From positions 1-64,000 of the forward strand of contig CADEGD010000001.1 in the NCBI GenBank assembly GCA_902826795.1: DNA of 64,000 nt, in the 5' to 3' direction. A program made the translations under genes and the position numbers. Position 1 is the first letter of the stretch. Each line of letters begins with the position of its first letter. Of the stretch, positions 7,700 to 16,737 are shown piece after piece. Source of the stretch: an uncultured Acidobacteriota bacterium. Lineage in GTDB: Bacteria > Acidobacteriota > Blastocatellia > Pyrinomonadales > Pyrinomonadaceae. The notes beneath the pieces were generated by a model. It saw only the letters and a program-made list of their open reading frames with translations. It was not told where the DNA came from and searched no databases.

Positions 7700-8728
7700 A
7701 TGGACACAGCTTCCCTGAAACCCCTGATGAGAGATTGGACAGCGACAGGATCGGACGGCATCGCCGTAGCCGAAGTAATTCCAGCCTTCGATGCGGCGGC
7801 GAAGATCGCCGAGCTGCAGGCCGCGGTCGAGGTGGTCATTCGAGGCAAGTCGGAGACGGTGAAGTATGCGCTTGTAACGCTATTCGCCGGCGGGCATTTG
7901 CTGATCGAAGACGTGCCGGGGATCGGGAAGACGACCCTGGCGAGCGCTCTTGCGAAGGCGCTGCATCTATCCATCCAGCGGATTCAATTTACGTCGGACT
8001 TGTTGCCTTCGGACGTTATCGGGCTTTCGATCTTCAATCAACGCTCGGGTGACTTCGAATGGAAACAGGGACCGATCTTTGCGAACATCGTGCTTGCGGA
8101 CGAGATCAACCGGGCGACGCCGAAAACGCAGTCTGCCCTGCTTGAGGCGATGGCCGAAGAGCAGGTCACGGTCGACGGCCTGTCGCGCCGGCTGCCGACC
8201 CCATTCATGGTCGTTGCCACGCAGAACCCTTCGGAACATCACGGAACTTATCCGCTGCCGGAGTCGCAGTTGGACAGGTTCATGCTGCGGCTGCAGATGG
8301 GATATCCGAGCCTTGAGGATGAACGCCAGATATTGCGAGATAGGGCGGAGACGAACCCGATCGATTCCGTGCGGCCGGTGTTGACCGAACGAGAAGTTCT
8401 CGGACTTCAAACGCGTGTGAGTCAGGTTCGGGTGGACGATGCCTTGGTCGATTACCTTCTGCAGATCGTGGAGGCTACGCGGAAAACCGAGCTTCTTGAA
8501 CTCGGAGTGAGCCCGCGTGGAGCCTTGGCGCTATTCCGTTCGGCTCAGGCCCTTGCGCTCGTTGAAGGACGCGATTACTGCATCGCCGACGACGTGAAGC
8601 GGCTCGTCCTGCCGTGTTTCGCGCACCGCGTTATCGCGAACTCCCGTTCGGCGTCACTCCGAAACCGCACCCGTGACGCCGAGAACGAGCTGCAGGACAT
8701 CTTGTCGAAAACGGTAGTGCCGATCTAG
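7700..8728 (+). CDS. MoxR-family AAA+ ATPase
   Basis: Cytosolic chaperone-like ATPase of the MoxR family, thought to help mature or assemble partner proteins together with DUF58 and von Willebrand domain proteins. Walker A is EDVPGIGKTTLA (about residues 76-87), Walker B is VLADEINRATPKTQ, and the sensor region VVATQNPSEHHGTYPLPESQ is intact; the C-terminal lid includes SPRGALALFRSAQA. The ATG at 7700 is preferred over a TTG six bases upstream because GGAG at 7686-7689 is correctly spaced. Its normal partner, a DUF58 gene, follows only after an intervening toxin-antitoxin pair. Confidence 0.92.
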   Translation: MDTASLKPLMRDWTATGSDGIAVAEVIPAFDAAAKIAELQAAVEVVIRGKSETVKYALVTLFAGGHLLIEDVPGIGKTTLASALAKALHLSIQRIQFTSDLLPSDVIGLSIFNQRSGDFEWKQGPIFANIVLADEINRATPKTQSALLEAMAEEQVTVDGLSRRLPTPFMVVATQNPSEHHGTYPLPESQLDRFMLRLQMGYPSLEDERQILRDRAETNPIDSVRPVLTEREVLGLQTRVSQVRVDDALVDYLLQIVEATRKTELLELGVSPRGALALFRSAQALALVEGRDYCIADDVKRLVLPCFAHRVIANSRSASLRNRTRDAENELQDILSKTVVPI

Positions 8729-8744
8729 CAGACCGTAAACTTGA

Positions 8745-9035
8745 ATGGATTTTGAATGGGACCGTGCCAAGGCCGATGAGAATATCAGAAAGCATCAAGG
8801 AATTTCCTTCGAGGAAGCGACGCTTGCGTTTTTTGATGAATGGGCAATCGAAGAATTTGATGAATCGCATTCGGACGCTGAAGAAAAACGATTCGTGTTG
8901 GTCGGGCTGTCGGGCGATAGATTATTGAGAGTCGTCTATACCGTAAGAGAAAAGATCAGGATCATAAGCGCCGAAAATGCCCGGCCTTTTGAAGAACGAG
9001 CGTATAATAAAAACCGAAATGAACACGATAGGTGA
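8745..9035 (+). CDS. brnT: BrnT-family toxin
   Basis: Small RelE-fold ribonuclease toxin. The start FEWDRAKADENIRKHQGISFEEA is the diagnostic BrnT beginning (aromatic-x-W-D-x-x-K-x-x-x-N-x-x-K-H). It is followed by VLVGLSGDRLLRVVYTVRE and the ISAENAR(P) C-terminal motif. The length of 96 residues is typical. It begins 16 bases after the moxR stop and overlaps the antitoxin gene. Confidence 0.9.
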   Translation: MDFEWDRAKADENIRKHQGISFEEATLAFFDEWAIEEFDESHSDAEEKRFVLVGLSGDRLLRVVYTVREKIRIISAENARPFEERAYNKNRNEHDR

Positions 9036-9288
9036 CAGGATAATCGAAGTTGAGGTAACCGAAGAAGATCTGAGGCAAATGAGGGCAGATGGCGTTCCCG
9101 CTTCCGAACTGCCCCAACTTGGTGTCAAGAAATACCGGCCGGCACGTCACATCGTCAAGGACAAGGTTGCGATCCTGCTGGATGCCGATATCGTCGAACA
9201 TTTTAAGAATCAGTCTGAGACGGGATCAGACTTCTATCAGAAACGCATTAACCAAGCCCTCCGAGAAACTATCGACCACGCCAAATAA
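9019..9288 (+). CDS. brnA: BrnA-family antitoxin
   Basis: Ribbon-helix-helix antitoxin paired with BrnT; it should bind the toxin through its N-terminal part and DNA through the C-terminal domain. The segment KVAILLDADIVEHFKNQSET followed by YQKRINQALRETI matches the BrnA C-terminal motif. The ATG at 9019 gives 89 residues and overlaps the end of brnT by 17 bases; an in-frame ATG at 8977 would lengthen it by 14 residues and is less likely. The gene ends 34 bases before the DUF58 start. Confidence 0.85.
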   Translation: MNTIGDRIIEVEVTEEDLRQMRADGVPASELPQLGVKKYRPARHIVKDKVAILLDADIVEHFKNQSETGSDFYQKRINQALRETIDHAK

Positions 9289-9322
9289 GGCTCCTTTCGG
9301 TTCAATATCGTCGCACGATCAA

Positions 9323-10759
9323 ATGGCCCTTCGCGACTATCGTCAGCTTTTCAGCGTCCGCGACCTGCGGAATGCGGTTTTCGGTGTCGTGGTAATATTC
9401 GGCGGGCTTGGACTGGCGGGCCTTACTTACTTTGCACACCAAACGGGAAATCCGCGGCTGGCGATAATTGCCGCCGGGATCTCGATGGTATTCGTGCTGT
9501 TGATCCTGGTCTTTGTCGTTCCGCCGCTCGCAAAAAATGCGAGTAAAGAGGCTTCGCAGCTCAACCTTCCATTCGAATTCACGCTTGGCGGAGCGATCAT
9601 GCTCGGGCTCGTGGCGATCGTCGGATTTTCGGCGTGGAACACAGGCAACAATCTGCTGTTTCTCGTACTCTCTTTTCTTCTGGCGGCGATGGTCGTGGGA
9701 TTCATTGTCGGTGGGCTGTGTTTGAAAAAGCTGGACGTCAAGATGCGGTTTCCCGAGACGATCTTTGCCGGCGAAGAGACGAGCATTCTCGTAAGCATTC
9801 ATAATCGCAAGCGTCTGCTTTCGAGCTATTCAGTAGTTGCCGAGGTGAGAGGCAAAGAGCGGGACGAATCGATAGCTGCGTCCGACTTGCGGAAGCTGCT
9901 GCCGGGCTTTATCGCGGAACGGCTCGCAAAACCGCCGGTGGTTCGGCGGACGCTGGATTACTTCGCTTATCTGCCGCGAAACAAGGTCACCGAAAGCAAG
10001 GTTCCGCACATTTTCCCTACACGCGGCCGCTTTCTGATCAAAGATTTCGAGCTTTCGACAAAGTTCCCGTTCGCTTTCTTTCGTCATCGGCGGCGGCTTT
10101 CAGCACGCGAGACGGAACTTATCGTCCTTCCGCCGGTAGAGCCGTTGGGATCGGAGATCGACGATATCCCGCTCGAAGCCGGGCAGCTGATTTCTCAAAA
10201 GCGCGGATCGGGGCAAGATCTCTTATCGCTACGCGATTACCTGCCGAATGACGACCTTCGCCGCGTCGATTGGAAAGCGACGGCTCGTTCGCGTGGATTG
10301 ATCGTTCGCGAGTTTGCGGCCGAAGACGACCGGAAGATAACCGTGATTCTCGATCCGCGGCTGCCGGAAACTGAAGAGCCGAAAATGACGCTGCGGGAGA
10401 AGATCGAATTGGAGCAGGACGGCAAGTCGCCGATCATCTCCGAACGGTTCGAGCGGGCGATCCAGCTTGCGTCGTCGCTTTTGTCGCATTTTTCGGAACA
10501 GCAAGCAGAAGTTCGGCTTGTTATTGGTTCGAATTCGGAAGATTTCGGAGTCGGCAGCCGCCACTTGGTGGACGATTTGAAGAAGCTTGCGGTTCTTGAG
10601 CCGGCCACTGTTAGTGAAGTCGATGTAAGCAGCCTTGAATCAATGGTTTACGAGATGGTTGAATCGGACGTGATCAGCCATTATTTTGTGCTGACCACGC
10701 TTCCGGAATCAGCCTTTTCGCCCGAGTTGGTGCAGAAATCGCAAATCTTGAGTTATTGA
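9323..10759 (+). CDS. DUF58-domain membrane protein
   Basis: Partner of MoxR ATPases; the DUF58 domain is von Willebrand-like and the family is implicated in envelope or protein-complex maturation. The protein has about 478 residues. Two or three N-terminal membrane segments lie between residues 20 and 125. The DUF58 core follows with RRVDWKATARSRGLIVREFA (about residues 312-331), the family signature. The start at 9323 is chosen because upstream in-frame codons overlap brnA in another frame and read as non-native sequence. It ends before a palindromic repeat. Confidence 0.88.
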   Translation: MALRDYRQLFSVRDLRNAVFGVVVIFGGLGLAGLTYFAHQTGNPRLAIIAAGISMVFVLLILVFVVPPLAKNASKEASQLNLPFEFTLGGAIMLGLVAIVGFSAWNTGNNLLFLVLSFLLAAMVVGFIVGGLCLKKLDVKMRFPETIFAGEETSILVSIHNRKRLLSSYSVVAEVRGKERDESIAASDLRKLLPGFIAERLAKPPVVRRTLDYFAYLPRNKVTESKVPHIFPTRGRFLIKDFELSTKFPFAFFRHRRRLSARETELIVLPPVEPLGSEIDDIPLEAGQLISQKRGSGQDLLSLRDYLPNDDLRRVDWKATARSRGLIVREFAAEDDRKITVILDPRLPETEEPKMTLREKIELEQDGKSPIISERFERAIQLASSLLSHFSEQQAEVRLVIGSNSEDFGVGSRHLVDDLKKLAVLEPATVSEVDVSSLESMVYEMVESDVISHYFVLTTLPESAFSPELVQKSQILSY

Positions 10760-10766
10760 GCATACC

Positions 10767-10851
10767 GTTCAGAGTTCAAGCTTTAGCTTGCATCCGTTGC
10801 CGTAAAGGCCTCGTCTCCACCGAAGAACAAGCTAAAGCTTGCACTCTGAAC
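10767..10851. repeat. Intergenic inverted repeat (AAGCTAAAGCTTG family)
   Basis: Arms of 24 bases (10767-10790 and 10828-10851) match as inverted repeats with one mismatch. The core is CAAGCTAAAGCTTG and the outer part is GTTCAGAG/CTCTGAAC. The loop is about 37 bases. A diverged relative with the same CAAGCTAAGGCTTGAAC core lies at 61352-61431. It may also act as a terminator-like hairpin for the DUF58 transcript. Confidence 0.7.
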
Positions 10852-10902
10852 TTTGTCACAAATCGGCTGGCCTTGGTGTACTTTATGTGAAGGCATTGGT
10901 TA

Positions 10903-11484
10903 ATGCTGGCAATGAGAGATTCGACGGAAACTTTTGTGGACTCAATGTCCGAACAAGCAGCGGCTGCCGTAGCGAGAGAGACGATCGAGTTTGAGGAGGC
11001 GTTTTCGCTCCATCATCGGACCGTTTTTCGGGCGGCGCGGTCCGTCGTGCAGGATGTTGGCTTGGCTGAGGACGTGACTCAGGAAGTTTTCATCAAGCTC
11101 TATAAGCACATGGATACGCTCGACCAGGAAATGCTGCGGCCATGGCTTATAAGGGTGTCGCTAAACGTAGCAAAGAACGCGCTGAGAACGAAGATACGGG
11201 CGAACACGCGGGACGAGAATTACGTCAAAGAATCAGTAGAACACGGCGTTTCGTCGGTCGAAGACGAGTTCGAAGAAAGGGCCGGAGTGAATGAAATAAA
11301 CCGGGCGTTGGGCAAGATCAAAGAGCCGCTCCGAAGCTGTTTAGTACTAAAGCAGCAAGGGCTTTCGTATAAAGAGATCGCGAGCAGCCTCGAGTTGAAC
11401 GAAACTAGCATCGGGACATACGTCGCGAGGGCGAGAGCAGAATTCGCGAGGTTTTACGGCAAGGTCGGGAGAGATACGATATGA
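10903..11484 (+). CDS. ECF-type RNA polymerase sigma factor
   Basis: Alternative sigma factor of 193 residues. Region 2 is HHRTVFRAARSVVQDVGLAEDVTQEVFIKLYKHM (here residues about 38-71, with the DVTQEVFIKLY core). Region 4 is the C-terminal helix-turn-helix KEIASSLELNETSIGTYVARARA. The stop overlaps the start of the next gene (ATGA at 11481-11484), which encodes a zinc-binding anti-sigma protein; this is the usual ECF arrangement. The N-terminal 30 residues before region 2 are longer than average. Confidence 0.92.
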   Translation: MLAMRDSTETFVDSMSEQAAAAVARETIEFEEAFSLHHRTVFRAARSVVQDVGLAEDVTQEVFIKLYKHMDTLDQEMLRPWLIRVSLNVAKNALRTKIRANTRDENYVKESVEHGVSSVEDEFEERAGVNEINRALGKIKEPLRSCLVLKQQGLSYKEIASSLELNETSIGTYVARARAEFARFYGKVGRDTI

Positions 11485-12371
11485 ACGGAAATTGTTTGGA
11501 TATAGGAACCATACAGGCTTTCCTGGACGGCGAGACGCGTCCGGAACAGGCCGTAAAGATCTCTGATCACGTCGCCGATTGCGATGCGTGTACACTTTTG
11601 CTCGCTCAAGCCGAGGAAGAAAGCTCGATGGTCTATTCCGTTCTGGACCGCGAACTCAACACCCTCGTGCCGACGCAGCGTCTCTGGACCCGCATTAACG
11701 ATTCGATCGCGGATGAAAAGAGTCGAACTTCGATTTGGCAGCGATTGGCGGCATTTGTTTCCGCAAGCTTTGCGAATCCTTCGTTTGCGGCCGCGGCAGG
11801 GCTGCTGATGGTCGTCGGTTTGGCGGCGGTGGTTTGGAATTTTAATTCTGGTGCAAGCAGCTCGTCCGAAACGAAAATGGCTTCATCTGGTTCGGTTCAA
11901 ACTTCGGCTCCGGCGAATTCGAATGAGACAGTTGCTTCGGCGATTCCTCAGGTGGTTCCGGCATCGTCCGACAATCGGAAGAAGGCCGGCGTTACGGAAT
12001 CGAAGCTTTCTGAAGCTGATGTTCAGCGGATGATTCGAGCGAATTTCGTCCAGCGCGGCCCGAAGCCTGTGAATGCGGTTCCTGCGAGTGCCCGATATCT
12101 TCCTGGCGAGGAAAGCTACATCCGCACGATCAACGATCTTGAGCAGACGGTAACGGCGCAGAACGCGAGCATGAGTGCATCCAATCAGGTTTCGTATGCA
12201 AGAGACATCGCTGTCGTTGATGACTCGATCAAGAAGATGCGCGAGGTAGTTAAAAAGAACCCGCGGAATCAGGCGGCTCGACAGACTTTATACTCGACCT
12301 ATCAGGACAAGATTGACCTTCTCAAGACGTCGGCGGGACGCGGCGAGATGATGGCTAGCCTGCAATATTAA
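11481..12371 (+). CDS. Anti-sigma factor with zf-HC2 domain
   Basis: Membrane protein of 296 residues expected to hold the upstream sigma factor inactive. The cytoplasmic N-terminus has the zinc-binding anti-sigma motif HVADCDACTLLL (HxxxCxxC, residues about 28-39). One membrane helix follows at about residues 98-118 (AAAGLLMVVGLAAVVWNF). The periplasmic part is Ser/Ala-rich and ends in a helical region. The overlap with the sigma gene implies coupled, balanced synthesis. Confidence 0.88.
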   Translation: MNGNCLDIGTIQAFLDGETRPEQAVKISDHVADCDACTLLLAQAEEESSMVYSVLDRELNTLVPTQRLWTRINDSIADEKSRTSIWQRLAAFVSASFANPSFAAAAGLLMVVGLAAVVWNFNSGASSSSETKMASSGSVQTSAPANSNETVASAIPQVVPASSDNRKKAGVTESKLSEADVQRMIRANFVQRGPKPVNAVPASARYLPGEESYIRTINDLEQTVTAQNASMSASNQVSYARDIAVVDDSIKKMREVVKKNPRNQAARQTLYSTYQDKIDLLKTSAGRGEMMASLQY

Positions 12372-12393
12372 AGCCACTGGAATTAACTATTTG

Positions 12394-13494
12394 ATGGTAG
12401 AAATGGCGAATCGACTTTTACAGATCGGGCTTGTTCTGTGTCTTGCGACGGTCGTCGCATGTCCGCAGAAGAAGAAGGACGAGCCGCCGCCGACTCCAAA
12501 ACCGGCGCCGACATGGAAGCCTGACGTTAAGGTTAAAGTTCAAACTCCGACTCCGCCGCGGGCTCCGCGAAGTACCTCGCCGCCCGTCTACAAAGAAGCG
12601 CCTTACGATGGTGTCACGACCGAGAAGGTGATCCCTGCTGATCCGGGAGTAAAGGTTCAACTCTGCGTTTCGAACGGCGATGTGAAGATCAACGGTTCTG
12701 AAAAGAATGAGGTTCGCGTATTCGTTCGCAACGGACGTAAGTTCGAATTCAGCGCCTACGAGAAAAATCCCGATACCGGGAAGGCGGTTTGGGTTCAACT
12801 TGCGCGGGCAACGGCAGAGAAACCTCTTGCCGGCCAAGCCTCGAATTGCCTTGCGGGTGATTCTATCGAGATCGATATGCCGTCTCGCGGTGAGATCGTC
12901 ATGAGTGGCCGGAGCGCGACGGTCGCGGTCGATACGGTAACCAAGGCGACGATCAAGCTGCTTGAGGGTGACGTGAGCGTCAGAAATATTCCCGGCGGCC
13001 TCTTCGCTCGAACTGAACAGGGCGACCTTAACGCCGAGAGCATCGCCGGCGATATCGGGCTTGAGACCACGACCGGCAATATCGTCGCCTTCGACTTAAA
13101 GAGCGCGAGGCCAGGCGATCCGCTAAGAGTTACGACAATTCGCGGTACCATTTCGCTCCAGAATATCGGCCATCGCCAGATCGAGGCGAATGCGACGTCT
13201 GGAAGCGTTAAGTATGTCGGCACATTTGTCGGCGGCGGAAACTACAAATTCCGCTCGGCATCCGGCAGGATCGGATTAATGCTTCCGACGGATGTGAATT
13301 GCATGGTCTCCGCTTCTTATGGATACGGAAACTTTGATTCGTCCTTCCCTATGAAGATCGTCACTGAAAACCTTATTCCGGGCGGAAAGGTCGTCGTTGG
13401 CGAGTTGGGAACCGGCAAGGGCCCGGTCGTTAATGTTTCCACTACCAGCGGGTCCATCCGTATCTGGAAACAAGGCGAAGTCGACCTTCCTTAA
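12394..13494 (+). CDS. DUF4097-family beta-repeat lipoprotein
   Basis: Third gene of the ECF operon. The N-terminus is a lipoprotein signal (LATVVAC, Cys at about residue 23), then a Lys/Pro-rich linker (DEPPPTPKPAPTWKPDVKVK), then a beta-helix-like DUF4097 region with repeats such as GDVSVRNIPGGLFARTEQGD and TTGNIVAFDLKS. Proteins of this family often sit behind sigma/anti-sigma pairs and may be the envelope stress sensor or the main target. Two further possible starts lie within nine bases (12391, 12403), so the first residues are uncertain. Confidence 0.82.
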   Translation: MVEMANRLLQIGLVLCLATVVACPQKKKDEPPPTPKPAPTWKPDVKVKVQTPTPPRAPRSTSPPVYKEAPYDGVTTEKVIPADPGVKVQLCVSNGDVKINGSEKNEVRVFVRNGRKFEFSAYEKNPDTGKAVWVQLARATAEKPLAGQASNCLAGDSIEIDMPSRGEIVMSGRSATVAVDTVTKATIKLLEGDVSVRNIPGGLFARTEQGDLNAESIAGDIGLETTTGNIVAFDLKSARPGDPLRVTTIRGTISLQNIGHRQIEANATSGSVKYVGTFVGGGNYKFRSASGRIGLMLPTDVNCMVSASYGYGNFDSSFPMKIVTENLIPGGKVVVGELGTGKGPVVNVSTTSGSIRIWKQGEVDLP

Positions 13495-13580
13495 GTGCAG
13501 AGGCCCGAGTGTGAGTAAGGATTAACTTTCGAGTTGGATATTATTAAGCCTTGGCGACGCGCGGGCTTCTTCGTAGTCGT

Positions 13581-13868
13581 TCAAAACTCTCCGAGATTCT
13601 TTCCCGTTCGCTGTTCAAACAGATCAGTCATTGAGGGCGAGCCTTCGTCGCGGGTGATGCGTTCGACGCGCCACATCGGGATGAAGTAGTCACTCATCGC
13701 TAGGTAGTGTTCGCCGTTTACGATCGAGCTGACCCAATCATCGAAATAACCGAGGTCGATGGCACGTACGAACACGCCGGATTGGTTTATCTCGTCGAGA
13801 ATGCCGAGGAGCTTTTCCCGCGGCGTGTGGAGGACGAGGATGACGCTTTCACCGTTGGCAATTTTCAT
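13581..13868 (-). CDS. Conserved-looking protein of unknown function
   Basis: A 95-residue cytosolic protein without signal peptide, membrane segment or cysteines. The first half reads like a compact alpha/beta fold (MKIANGESVILVLHTPREKL), and a strand pattern with WRVERITRDEG follows. It has no neighbour in the same direction and ends convergent with the DUF4097 gene. Some acidobacterial genomes carry a similar small gene next to Rad50-like genes, but I cannot show this from the sequence. Confidence 0.6.
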   Translation of the reverse strand: MKIANGESVILVLHTPREKLLGILDEINQSGVFVRAIDLGYFDDWVSSIVNGEHYLAMSDYFIPMWRVERITRDEGSPSMTDLFEQRTGKNLGEF

Positions 13869-14002
13869 AAGAATATTTGATCTTCGGCCTTTGATCTTGG
13901 ATCTTGGATTTCAAAGATCAAAGGTCGGAAATCAAAGATCAGCGGGTCTGTTCGCCTTTCTACCCGTGCATATCTTAACATCGAATCAAGAGACGACGGG
14001 CG

Positions 14003-16648
14003 ATGCTGATCAAAAGGGTCGAGCTTGAGAACATTAAATCTCATGCCGAATCTACATACAATTTCGAGCGCGGGAGCACCGCGATCACTGGGCCGAACGG
14101 TGCCGGAAAGACCACGATCATCGAAGCGATCGCGTGGGTTTTGTTCGACCTTCTCGCCTACAAGAAAGACGAATTTCTAACGCGTGGGACGAAGAAAGGA
14201 TCCGTGCGCGTTACGTTCGAGAGCAGTTTAGACGAACGTGAGTATTCGGTCTATCGGGACACGATGACCGGCTATTACGTCTATGATCCGCAGCTCGGAT
14301 TTCGCATCGCGGAGAAGAAGGAAGAGGTCACGCGGTTCCTTTGGCAGCATCTGGGAGTCGAGCCGGGAACCGATCTTGAGACGCTTTTCAAACACGCGAT
14401 CGGCGTTCCGCAGGGCACGTATACGGCGATCTTTCTTGCGACCGCCGCCGAGCGGAAGAAGACCTTTGACATCCTGCTAAAGGTCGAAGAATATCGACGA
14501 AGCGCCGATGAACTGCTAAGGACGGCGAGATACGTCGAGAATCAGATCCAAGCGGTGGTCGTGAGGATCTCACGGGCGGAAGGCGAGATCGGGCGGATCG
14601 ATGAGGTTACTGTACGGCACTCGGAACTGTCGTCGGATGTGTCTGTTCGGCGTTCGGATCTCGCCGAGGTCGAGGCATCGGTCGGCGAACGCCGATCAGT
14701 GGTGACCGCCCTTGATGAGATCGAGTCGCGAATTGCGTCGATGTCGGCTGAGCTTGAGAAGTTGCGATCAGAGAATCAGCGGACGGAATTTCTAAAGCAT
14801 CAACGGGCGGCGGAGCTTGAGCAATCCAAGCTCGCGGCGGAACGCGTCACCGCAGTTCGCGTCGAGGCAGAGCTTCATGCGACAGCGCTCGGGCGCATCC
14901 ACGAGCTTGAACGCGAACGGGAAGAGCGTCAGAAGATGCGAGACGGCCTTGCTAAGGTCGAGCGGGCTGAGGCAAATGTTCGAGCCGAACAAGTGCAGCT
15001 TCGAACCGAGCTTGAGCGGATGCAAAAAGCTCACGCGACAATCGCCGAATTGAAGCCGAAGCTTGCGGATCAGGAACGGCTGGAGAAGGAGGTCGCTACA
15101 TTGCGGACAGAGTTTGCTCGGGCAGAGGCGGCTGACCGTGAGATCAAAGGGATCGAATCTGACCTCGAAGCACTTCGCGAGTCTTATCGACGAACGAACG
15201 CCGACATGAAGCTTGCACGCGAAAGTGATGCGAAGGCGGCCGAGGTGGAGAAGCATCAGACGCGTGATGCCGAGATCGTGCGCGAGATCGCACGGCTGCA
15301 GGCGTCGATCGAACGCGACGAAGCGTTTCAACGCGAAGTTCGAAACGGCGTTTGTCCGATACTTTCAGAGAAGTGTTTGAACCTGAAAGACGGCCAGACG
15401 CTCGAAGGCTTTTTGAAAGACCAATTCACCGATCTTCGTTCGCAGGTAGCGACTCTGCAACGGGAGCACGCGGCCGTAAACACGTCGCTCGGACAATCGC
15501 GAGAGGCTATTAAGACCTCGGCGAAGGCTCCGGTTTATGAACAGAGGCTGGCGGAGATAAAGGTCGAAGGCGAAAAGCTGAATGAACGGAAAGCGGCGGC
15601 GATGAAAGAGCAAGCTCCACTCGAAGACGCTCGATCGCTATTGAACCAGGCTGAGACGGCTTTGAATGCTCTCGATAATCCGAAGGCTCGCGTTGCGGTG
15701 CTGAAGGCCGACCTCGGACGCGAGCCGGAGATACGCGAGAAGGTATCACTGGCCGACAAAAATCTCGAACGGCTTGAGAGCGACCGGCGGATCGCGGTTG
15801 AGCAGTTGGAAGCTTACAAGGACCTTGATTCGAACTGGGCTTCGGCAACGGCGGATCGGGAGCGGACGACGGAGGCGTATCGGGTGTTTATTGCAAACGA
15901 GGCGGCTGCCGATGCTTTGACGGAACGCGAACTTCAGTTCGCATCTGCCGATAGGGAACTTACAGAGGTCGCTCGGCGTCTAAATGAGGGGGAAGCGGCT
16001 TACAATGTAGCGGCTAAAGGATATGACCGCGAGCGGCATCTTGCCGAGCGACAGTCGCTGGTAGAATTGGAGAAGCGGCAGGTCGAGTTAAAGACGACGC
16101 TCGATGTTGCGGAGCGGCGGCTAGCGGAACTTGCGGCAGAGCTTGAACGGCTCGATGCGGTTCGACGGTCGATGCAGGACGAGTTTCGCGAGAAGGAGCG
16201 GCTGGAGAAGGTTCTGGAGACGACGGATTTTATCCGCACGACGCTGAAAGAAGCGGCTCCGCTCGTCGCTCGGAATTACGTCTGGCACGTGTCGCAAGAG
16301 GCGAATCTGCTCTATCGCGACATCACCGGCAACGCCGAACGCACGCTGAAGTGGACCGAGGATTACAGCATTTCGCTTGAGGAAGGCGGTTATGATCGGC
16401 CGTTCGTAAGCCTCTCGGGCGGCGAGCAGATGGCGGCGGCGTTGTCGGTGCGGTTGGCGTTGCTGAAGCAGCTGTCGGACATCCGCGTCGCCTTCTTCGA
16501 CGAGCCGACGACCAACATGGACGCCGAACGCCGCGAAAATCTAGCCCAGCAGATCGGCCAGATCCGAAGCTTCGACCAACTGTTCGTCATCTCGCACGAC
16601 GACACGTTCGATTCGTATATGGACCATGAAATTCGAGTTGAGCAATAG
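14003..16648 (+). CDS. Rad50/SbcC-like SMC-type ATPase
   Basis: Large ATPase for DNA-end handling, related to Rad50/SbcC. The N-terminal half-domain has Walker A GPNGAGKTTIIEAI (residues about 29-42). Two long coiled coils rich in Glu, Arg and Leu follow, and the C-terminal half has the signature LSGGEQMAAALSVRLALLKQ and Walker B VAFFDEPTTNMD near 830. The apex carries CPILSEKC (Cys451 and Cys458) instead of the usual CPxC zinc hook. The length of 881 is typical of archaeal-type Rad50. The nuclease partner (Mre11/SbcD) is not adjacent. Part of the second coiled coil is encoded by a copy of an interspersed hairpin repeat (15927-15942). Confidence 0.88.
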   Translation: MLIKRVELENIKSHAESTYNFERGSTAITGPNGAGKTTIIEAIAWVLFDLLAYKKDEFLTRGTKKGSVRVTFESSLDEREYSVYRDTMTGYYVYDPQLGFRIAEKKEEVTRFLWQHLGVEPGTDLETLFKHAIGVPQGTYTAIFLATAAERKKTFDILLKVEEYRRSADELLRTARYVENQIQAVVVRISRAEGEIGRIDEVTVRHSELSSDVSVRRSDLAEVEASVGERRSVVTALDEIESRIASMSAELEKLRSENQRTEFLKHQRAAELEQSKLAAERVTAVRVEAELHATALGRIHELEREREERQKMRDGLAKVERAEANVRAEQVQLRTELERMQKAHATIAELKPKLADQERLEKEVATLRTEFARAEAADREIKGIESDLEALRESYRRTNADMKLARESDAKAAEVEKHQTRDAEIVREIARLQASIERDEAFQREVRNGVCPILSEKCLNLKDGQTLEGFLKDQFTDLRSQVATLQREHAAVNTSLGQSREAIKTSAKAPVYEQRLAEIKVEGEKLNERKAAAMKEQAPLEDARSLLNQAETALNALDNPKARVAVLKADLGREPEIREKVSLADKNLERLESDRRIAVEQLEAYKDLDSNWASATADRERTTEAYRVFIANEAAADALTERELQFASADRELTEVARRLNEGEAAYNVAAKGYDRERHLAERQSLVELEKRQVELKTTLDVAERRLAELAAELERLDAVRRSMQDEFREKERLEKVLETTDFIRTTLKEAAPLVARNYVWHVSQEANLLYRDITGNAERTLKWTEDYSISLEEGGYDRPFVSLSGGEQMAAALSVRLALLKQLSDIRVAFFDEPTTNMDAERRENLAQQIGQIRSFDQLFVISHDDTFDSYMDHEIRVEQ

Positions 16649-16663
16649 TAAGCCTGGATTCAG

Positions 16664-16723
16664 ACAGGATGAACAGGATGGACAGGATTCTTTTTCTTGT
16701 CCTGAAGATCCTGTATATCCTGT
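16664..16723. repeat. Intergenic palindrome (ACAGGAT family)
   Basis: ACAGGATGAACAGGAT at 16664-16679 pairs with ATCCTGTATATCCTGT at 16708-16723 with two mismatches, and an inner pair GGACAGGA/TCTTGTCC extends the hairpin. It fills the gap between the Rad50-like gene and the RNase H gene. Repeats of this look (tandem ACAGGAT units) occur between genes in several environmental phyla. Confidence 0.65.
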
Positions 16724-16737
16724 TTGAAATAGCTTTC

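Noticed and set aside
9089-9322. N-terminal extension of the DUF58 frame across brnA
   Set aside because: It reads Arg/Ser-rich shadow sequence in a second frame of brnA, and a natural start with the DUF58 N-terminus is at 9323.
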